Part shown: piece after piece, positions 7,260 through 9,903 of the stretch | Numbering within the stretch: the stretch's first letter is position 1 | How the letters are laid out: every line of letters begins with the position of its first letter | Source: an uncultured Oscillospiraceae bacterium | GTDB lineage: Bacteria; Bacillota; Clostridia; Oscillospirales; Oscillospiraceae | Direction of reading: 5' to 3' | Length of the DNA stretch: 9,903 nucleotides | Assembly (NCBI GenBank): GCA_910584045.1 | Contig: CAJTYO010000082.1 | Span: 1 to 9,903 of the forward strand | The notes under the pieces: model-generated | What the model was told of the DNA's origin: nothing | Seen by the model: only the letters and a program-made list of their open reading frames with translations | Databases searched by the model: none | Translations under genes and position numbers: made by a program

Positions 7260-7293
7260 ATAAAAAGGGGGAACCGGGGGCAAAGCCCCCGGT
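7260..7293 (-). terminator. GC-rich intrinsic terminator after argG
   Basis: A perfect 9-bp stem, ACCGGGGGC and GCCCCCGGT with loop TTT (7293-7273 on the minus strand), begins 7 nt after the argG stop. It is followed by TCCCCC and then TTTTTATTTT, so the T-run is offset by 6 nt from the stem base; the extra C-run can also compete for the G-run. Stem strength suggests a real terminator, though the offset T-run may leave it leaky, which would be needed for argH expression if no internal promoter exists. Confidence 0.7.
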
Positions 7294-7300
7294 GTCGTAA

Positions 7301-8521
7301 TTAAAGCTTACCCTGCTCCCGATAAGCCTGAACGGTATCAGGCAGGCCCCAGAGGTTGATGAAGCCCGTGGCGTCATCCTGATTATAATCGCTTTCCTCA
7401 AAAGTTACAAGCTTTTCTGAGTACAAACTTTCCGGAGACGTGACAGCGGATGTGATAATATTCCCCTTGTAGAGCTTCAGCTTCACCTGGCCGGTAACAT
7501 GCTCCTGGGTCTTGACCGCAAAGGCCTGGAGGCACTCCCGCAGGGTGGTGAACCACTTGCCGTTATACAGCAGGTCCGCAAAATCCACCGCCAGCTTGGT
7601 CTTCATGTGCTTCGTATCCTTGTCCAGCGTGATCATTTCCAGCACCTCGTGGGCCCGGTACAGGATCGTGCCGCCGGGAGTCTCGTACAGGCCCCTGTCC
7701 TTCATCCCCACCAGACGGTTCTCCACAATGTCCAGCAGGCCGATGCCGTTGTCCCCGCCCAGTTTATTGAGCCTGCGGATGATGTCGCTGGCCTTCATCT
7801 TCTCCCCATCCACCGCCACGGGCACGCCCTTTTCAAAGTCCAGGGTCACATACGTGGGCGCATCAGGAGCCTTAGCCGGAGACACGCTCATCTCCAGGAA
7901 GCCGGGTTTATCGTACTGGGGCTCGTTGGCCGGGTCCTCAAGATCTAAGCCCTCATGGCTGAGGTGCCAGAGGTTCTTGTCCTTGGAATAGTTGGTCTCA
8001 CGGCTGATCTTCAGGGGTACGTTGTGTGCCTCCGCGTAGGCGATCTCCTCCTCGCGGCCCTTCAGCTCCCACTCCCGCCAAGGAGCAATGATGATCATCT
8101 CCGGTGCGAAGCGCTTGATGGCCAGCTCAAAGCGGACCTGGTCGTTGCCCTTGCCGGTACAGCCGTGGGCGATGGCGTCCGCCCCCTCCTTCTTGGCGAT
8201 ATCCACAAGGCGCTTAGCAATGATAGGGCGGGCAAAGGCCGTGCCCAGCAGATAGTCCTCATACTTGGCCCCCATCATCATGGAAGGGATCACCACCTCA
8301 TCTACCATCTCATCCACCAGGTCCTCGATATACAGCTTCGAAGCGCCGGTCTTGATTGCCTTCTCCTCCAGACCGTCCAGCTCGTCGCCCTGCCCCACGT
8401 CGGCGGCCACAGCGATAACCTCGGGGTTGTTGTAGTTCTCTTTCAGCCAGGGAATGATGACGGAGGTATCCAGTCCGCCGGAATAGGCCAGCACGATCTT
8501 CTTGACTTCCTTTTTGCTCAT
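7301..8521 (-). CDS. argG: Argininosuccinate synthase
   Basis: Joins citrulline and aspartate with ATP to give argininosuccinate. Length is 406 residues, normal. The N-type ATP pyrophosphatase motif AYSGGLDTSV lies at 12-21. Further family landmarks are AVAADVGQGDE, AHGCTGKGNDQVRFE, the SRETNYSKDKNLWHLSHEG segment, EDPANEPQ, and GLLDIVENRLVGMKDRGLYETPGG in the synthetase domain. The start at 8521 is chosen over an ATG 48 nt upstream because GGGAGG (8536-8531) lies 9 nt before it and MSKKEVKKIVLAYSGG is the usual N-terminus. It is the first gene of the minus-strand arginine block, directly behind a promoter with an ArgR-like box. Its stop is followed at once by a strong hairpin terminator, so argG may be expressed above the genes downstream. 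Confidence 0.98.
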   Translation of the reverse strand: MSKKEVKKIVLAYSGGLDTSVIIPWLKENYNNPEVIAVAADVGQGDELDGLEEKAIKTGASKLYIEDLVDEMVDEVVIPSMMMGAKYEDYLLGTAFARPIIAKRLVDIAKKEGADAIAHGCTGKGNDQVRFELAIKRFAPEMIIIAPWREWELKGREEEIAYAEAHNVPLKISRETNYSKDKNLWHLSHEGLDLEDPANEPQYDKPGFLEMSVSPAKAPDAPTYVTLDFEKGVPVAVDGEKMKASDIIRRLNKLGGDNGIGLLDIVENRLVGMKDRGLYETPGGTILYRAHEVLEMITLDKDTKHMKTKLAVDFADLLYNGKWFTTLRECLQAFAVKTQEHVTGQVKLKLYKGNIITSAVTSPESLYSEKLVTFEESDYNQDDATGFINLWGLPDTVQAYREQGKL

Positions 8522-8571
8522 TATATATATCCTCCCGATTTGGTTATACAGAATTGGATTGATGTGCATAT

Positions 8572-8600
8572 ATATTACATCTCTATGACTTTTTATGCAA
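8572..8600 (-). promoter_or_regulatory. argG promoter (sigma-A type)
   Basis: On the minus strand TTGCAT (8600-8595) and TAATAT (8577-8572) are separated by exactly 17 bp. Transcription would begin near 8565, giving a leader of about 44 nt that ends in the GGGAGG ribosome binding site. This is the best promoter on this strand in the intergenic region. Confidence 0.65.
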
Positions 8601-8601
8601 T
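8584..8601 (+). promoter_or_regulatory. Candidate ArgR/AhrC operator (ARG box) over the argG -35
   Basis: TATGACTTTTTATGCAAT resembles the B. subtilis ARG box as I recall it, CATGAATAAAAATKCAAK. Outside the A/T-only centre it differs at two positions (first base and the sixth). It covers the argG -35 box and part of the spacer, the right place for repression by arginine-bound ArgR. A second half-site, CATGAAT, lies at 8612-8618, and an imperfect dyad GATGT-N11-ACATC at 8561-8581 covers the -10. The regulator gene is not in the window. Confidence 0.55.
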
Positions 8602-8644
8602 GCAGAGTTTACATGAATCTTTCCAGGTTCAGGCCGTTTTACTT

Positions 8645-8684
8645 GTGCAATTTACCGGAAATAATTGCTATATTTCCGCTGCAC
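8645..8684. repeat. 40-bp interrupted dyad in the argG-permease intergenic region
   Basis: A perfect 8-bp inverted repeat, CGGAAATA-N7-TATTTCCG (8656-8678), is flanked by a second perfect 5-bp pair, GTGCA (8645-8649) and TGCAC (8680-8684). As DNA it could be an operator for a dimeric regulator; as RNA it could form a hairpin with a 6-nt by 1-nt internal loop. No T-run follows on either strand, so it is not a terminator. It lies about 80-120 bp upstream of the inferred argG start. It does not match any operator consensus I can recall. Confidence 0.5.
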
Positions 8685-8850
8685 GTGCCCATGTTTGAGG
8701 CAGAGGATGATGAGGTGTATGTGTATATAGTGCATATTCTGTCAAGATTTTCCCTCCTATACGCCGCGAGAACAATGTACAGTGGACGGATATGACGATG
8801 TAAGTTGGGCAAAGTACATAGATTTACCAGGAAAATTTATGGAGAATGTG
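8685..8850. other. Unassigned part of the divergent intergenic region
   Basis: AT-richer than the flanking genes and without a convincing gene on either strand. It holds a 6-bp inverted repeat, ATGTAC (8775-8780) and GTACAT (8814-8819), 33 bp apart. It also has a consensus TTGACA on the minus strand (8745-8740) with no matching -10, and an AGGAGGG on the minus strand (8758-8752) ahead of a 25-codon open frame. None of these is supported by a second signal. It is probably regulatory spacer between the divergent promoters. Confidence 0.4.
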
Positions 8851-8872
8851 CATGGCCTATCCCGGACAGGCC

Positions 8873-8881
8873 TGATATAAT
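8873..8881 (+). promoter_or_regulatory. Extended -10 promoter of the permease gene
   Basis: TGATATAAT is a perfect extended -10 element (TG, one base, TATAAT at 8876-8881). The -35 position (about 8853-8858, TGGCCT) is poor, which is tolerated with an extended -10. A dyad GGCCT-N9-AGGCC (8854-8872) fills the -35/-10 spacer and could be an operator. Predicted start is near 8888, leaving a leader of about 60 nt. Confidence 0.6.
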
Positions 8882-8882
8882 G

Positions 8883-8926
8883 GTGTGCGATGCCCCCCGG
8901 CGGTCGGAGAAACTGCGGCCGCACAC
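8883..8926 (+). repeat. GC-rich inverted repeat in the permease leader
   Basis: GTGTGCG (8883-8889) and CGCACAC (8920-8926) are a perfect 7-bp pair, with a further GCC/GGC pair inside. The left arm spans the start site predicted from the -10 box, so an RNA hairpin would need an upstream start; otherwise the repeat acts as DNA. The right side contains the 10-bp palindrome TGCGGCCGCA. It does not fit purine riboswitch or PyrR-site consensus as I know them. Confidence 0.35.
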
Positions 8927-8946
8927 AGATTTAGGAGGTAGGTCAA

Positions 8947-9903
8947 ATGAATAAAACTACAAAAAGTTCTCAGAGCGCAGCATACACCAGCCCCTATGAG
9001 TTCCGCGGCCGGATTCCCCTGCAGCAGGCGATCCCCCTGGGGCTCCAGCACGTACTGGCCATGTTCGTGGGCAACCTGACGCCGCTGATGATCATCTGCG
9101 GCATCTGCGGCATCACCAGCGAACACCCGGACATCTATGTAACGCTTCTACAAAACGCCATGCTGGCGGCTGGGATCATTACCCTCATCCAGCTGTGGTC
9201 CATTGGCCCCATCGGCGGGCAGGTGCCGGTCATTATGGGCACCAGCTCTGGCTTTCTGGGGGTCATGAAGGGCGTGGCCGCCAATGCCGCTCTGGGAGGC
9301 GGCCTGGTGGCCTACGGCGCCATCATCGGCGCGGGGATGATCGGCGGCCTGTGCGAGGCTGCGCTGGGCTTTTTCATCAAGCCTCTGCGGAAATTCTTCC
9401 CGCCGGTGGTCACCGGCAGCGTGGTGCTTGCCATCGGCCTGAGCCTTATCAGCGTAGGCGTTAACTCCTTCGCCGGAGGCAGCGGAGCCAAGGACTTCGG
9501 GTCCGTACCCAATCTGCTGCTGGGTCTTTTGGTGCTGGCAGTAATCGTGGTGCTAAAGCACTTCACTAAGGGCATCACCTCCACCTCCTGCATCCTCTGC
9601 GGCATCATCGTGGGCTATATTGCGGCAAGCATCATGGGCATGGTCATGCCTCATGAGCTGGCGGACGCAGAGGGCGCGGTCTACACCGCCTCCTGGTATG
9701 TGAACTGGGCAAAGATCGCCGAGGCCAGCTGGTTCTCCGTGCCCCACATCCTGCCGGTAAAGCCGGTGTTCGACCTCCACGCCATACTATCCATCCTCAT
9801 CATGTTCCTGGTGACCGCCGTGGAGACCATCGGAGACATCTCCGGGTGCATCGAGGGCGGCATGGGCCGGGAGGCCACCGCCAAGGAGCTCTCCGGCGGC
9901 GTG
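8947..9903 (+). CDS. NCS2-family nucleobase:cation symporter, N-terminal 319 residues (partial)
   Basis: Inner-membrane importer of a nucleobase, driven by a proton or cation gradient; commonly labelled uracil-xanthine permease. The first 25 residues are polar and cytoplasmic, then come many hydrophobic spans. Family marks are QHVLAMF with H35 in the first span, the GTSSGFLG segment after about residue 97, the PPVVTGSVVLAIGLSLI span near 157, and AVETIGDISG with E293 and D297. The ETxGD form resembles purine (xanthine or urate) transporters more than UraA, so purine transport is the better guess, with low certainty. The family is about 430-460 residues; the last spans lie beyond the right edge. 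The start at 8947 is supported by AGGAGG (8933-8938) 8 nt upstream. It diverges from argG and has no evident functional tie to arginine synthesis, though both concern nitrogen economy. Confidence 0.93.
   Translation, partial: MNKTTKSSQSAAYTSPYEFRGRIPLQQAIPLGLQHVLAMFVGNLTPLMIICGICGITSEHPDIYVTLLQNAMLAAGIITLIQLWSIGPIGGQVPVIMGTSSGFLGVMKGVAANAALGGGLVAYGAIIGAGMIGGLCEAALGFFIKPLRKFFPPVVTGSVVLAIGLSLISVGVNSFAGGSGAKDFGSVPNLLLGLLVLAVIVVLKHFTKGITSTSCILCGIIVGYIAASIMGMVMPHELADAEGAVYTASWYVNWAKIAEASWFSVPHILPVKPVFDLHAILSILIMFLVTAVETIGDISGCIEGGMGREATAKELSGGV

Noticed and set aside
7091..7300. T-box element before argH
   Set aside because: No T-box core (AAGGGTGGAACCGCG-like) is present in the gap.
8522..8569. 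Upstream ATG of argG at 8569
   Set aside because: It lies at or upstream of the predicted transcription start, lacks a ribosome binding site, and adds 16 residues not found in ArgG; the ATG at 8521 has GGGAGG.
8717..8745. Second minus-strand promoter from consensus TTGACA at 8745-8740
   Set aside because: At 16-18 bp spacing the -10 positions read ACATAC or CATACA, poor matches; the TATATA is only 10 bp away.
8839..8880. 13-codon plus-strand frame just before the permease promoter
   Set aside because: It has only a weak AGGA upstream, overlaps the -10 box of the permease promoter, and is within chance length.
8840..8946. Purine riboswitch or PyrR attenuator before the permease
   Set aside because: The conserved junction and loop sequences of the purine aptamer and the PyrR binding loop are absent, and the inferred leader is only about 60 nt.
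1..9903. Mobile elements, CRISPR arrays, tRNA/rRNA genes, defence systems
   Set aside because: Looked for on both strands; no transposase or integrase motifs, no regularly spaced repeats and no tRNA-like cloverleaf were seen. The window is core metabolism.

Overview
The window is an ordinary, complete-looking stretch of core metabolism from a GC-rich Firmicute. Protein style (a clostridial GDH of the C. symbiosum type, an ArgJ-based acetyl cycle, strong AGGAGG ribosome binding sites) and base composition suggest an Oscillospiraceae-like gut clostridium (Flavonifractor/Lawsonibacter/Oscillibacter neighbourhood). That placement is inference from sequence feel, not from a search.

Layout from right to left, in the direction of transcription of the main block, all on the minus strand: argG (7301-8521), a structured 210-bp gap, argH (5705-7090), argC (4768-5712), argJ (3515-4756), argB (2641-3504), argD (1388-2566), a small RluA-type pseudouridine synthase (714-1391), an intrinsic terminator, then the 5' part of gdhA (1-571), which runs off the left edge. 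On the plus strand, diverging from argG across a 425-bp AT-richer regulatory region, is the 5' part of an NCS2 nucleobase permease (8947-9903), which runs off the right edge.

Function: ArgJ (acetyl transfer between acetylornithine and glutamate), ArgB, ArgC and ArgD take glutamate to N-acetylornithine and ornithine. ArgG and ArgH take citrulline and aspartate to arginine. Ornithine and carbamoyl-phosphate steps (argF, carAB) are not in the window. GdhA makes or uses glutamate, the entry metabolite, and has its own promoter. Genes argH to the pseudouridine synthase are packed with overlaps or gaps of about 10 bp (except 74 bp before argD) and look like one transcript.

Regulation visible in sequence: argG has a clear sigma-A-like promoter with an ArgR/AhrC-type box over its -35 element. 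The argG-argH gap holds a perfect GC-rich terminator hairpin, then two mutually exclusive hairpins with a T-rich tail, with no good promoter for argH, which suggests readthrough control. A strong 40-bp dyad upstream of argG is unexplained.

I found no mobile element, CRISPR array, tRNA, rRNA or defence-type system, and nothing that I would call a new biological system. The second-look items are regulatory: the argG-argH gap, the dyad, the argB-argD hairpin, and the coupling of an RNA-modification gene to the arginine operon.
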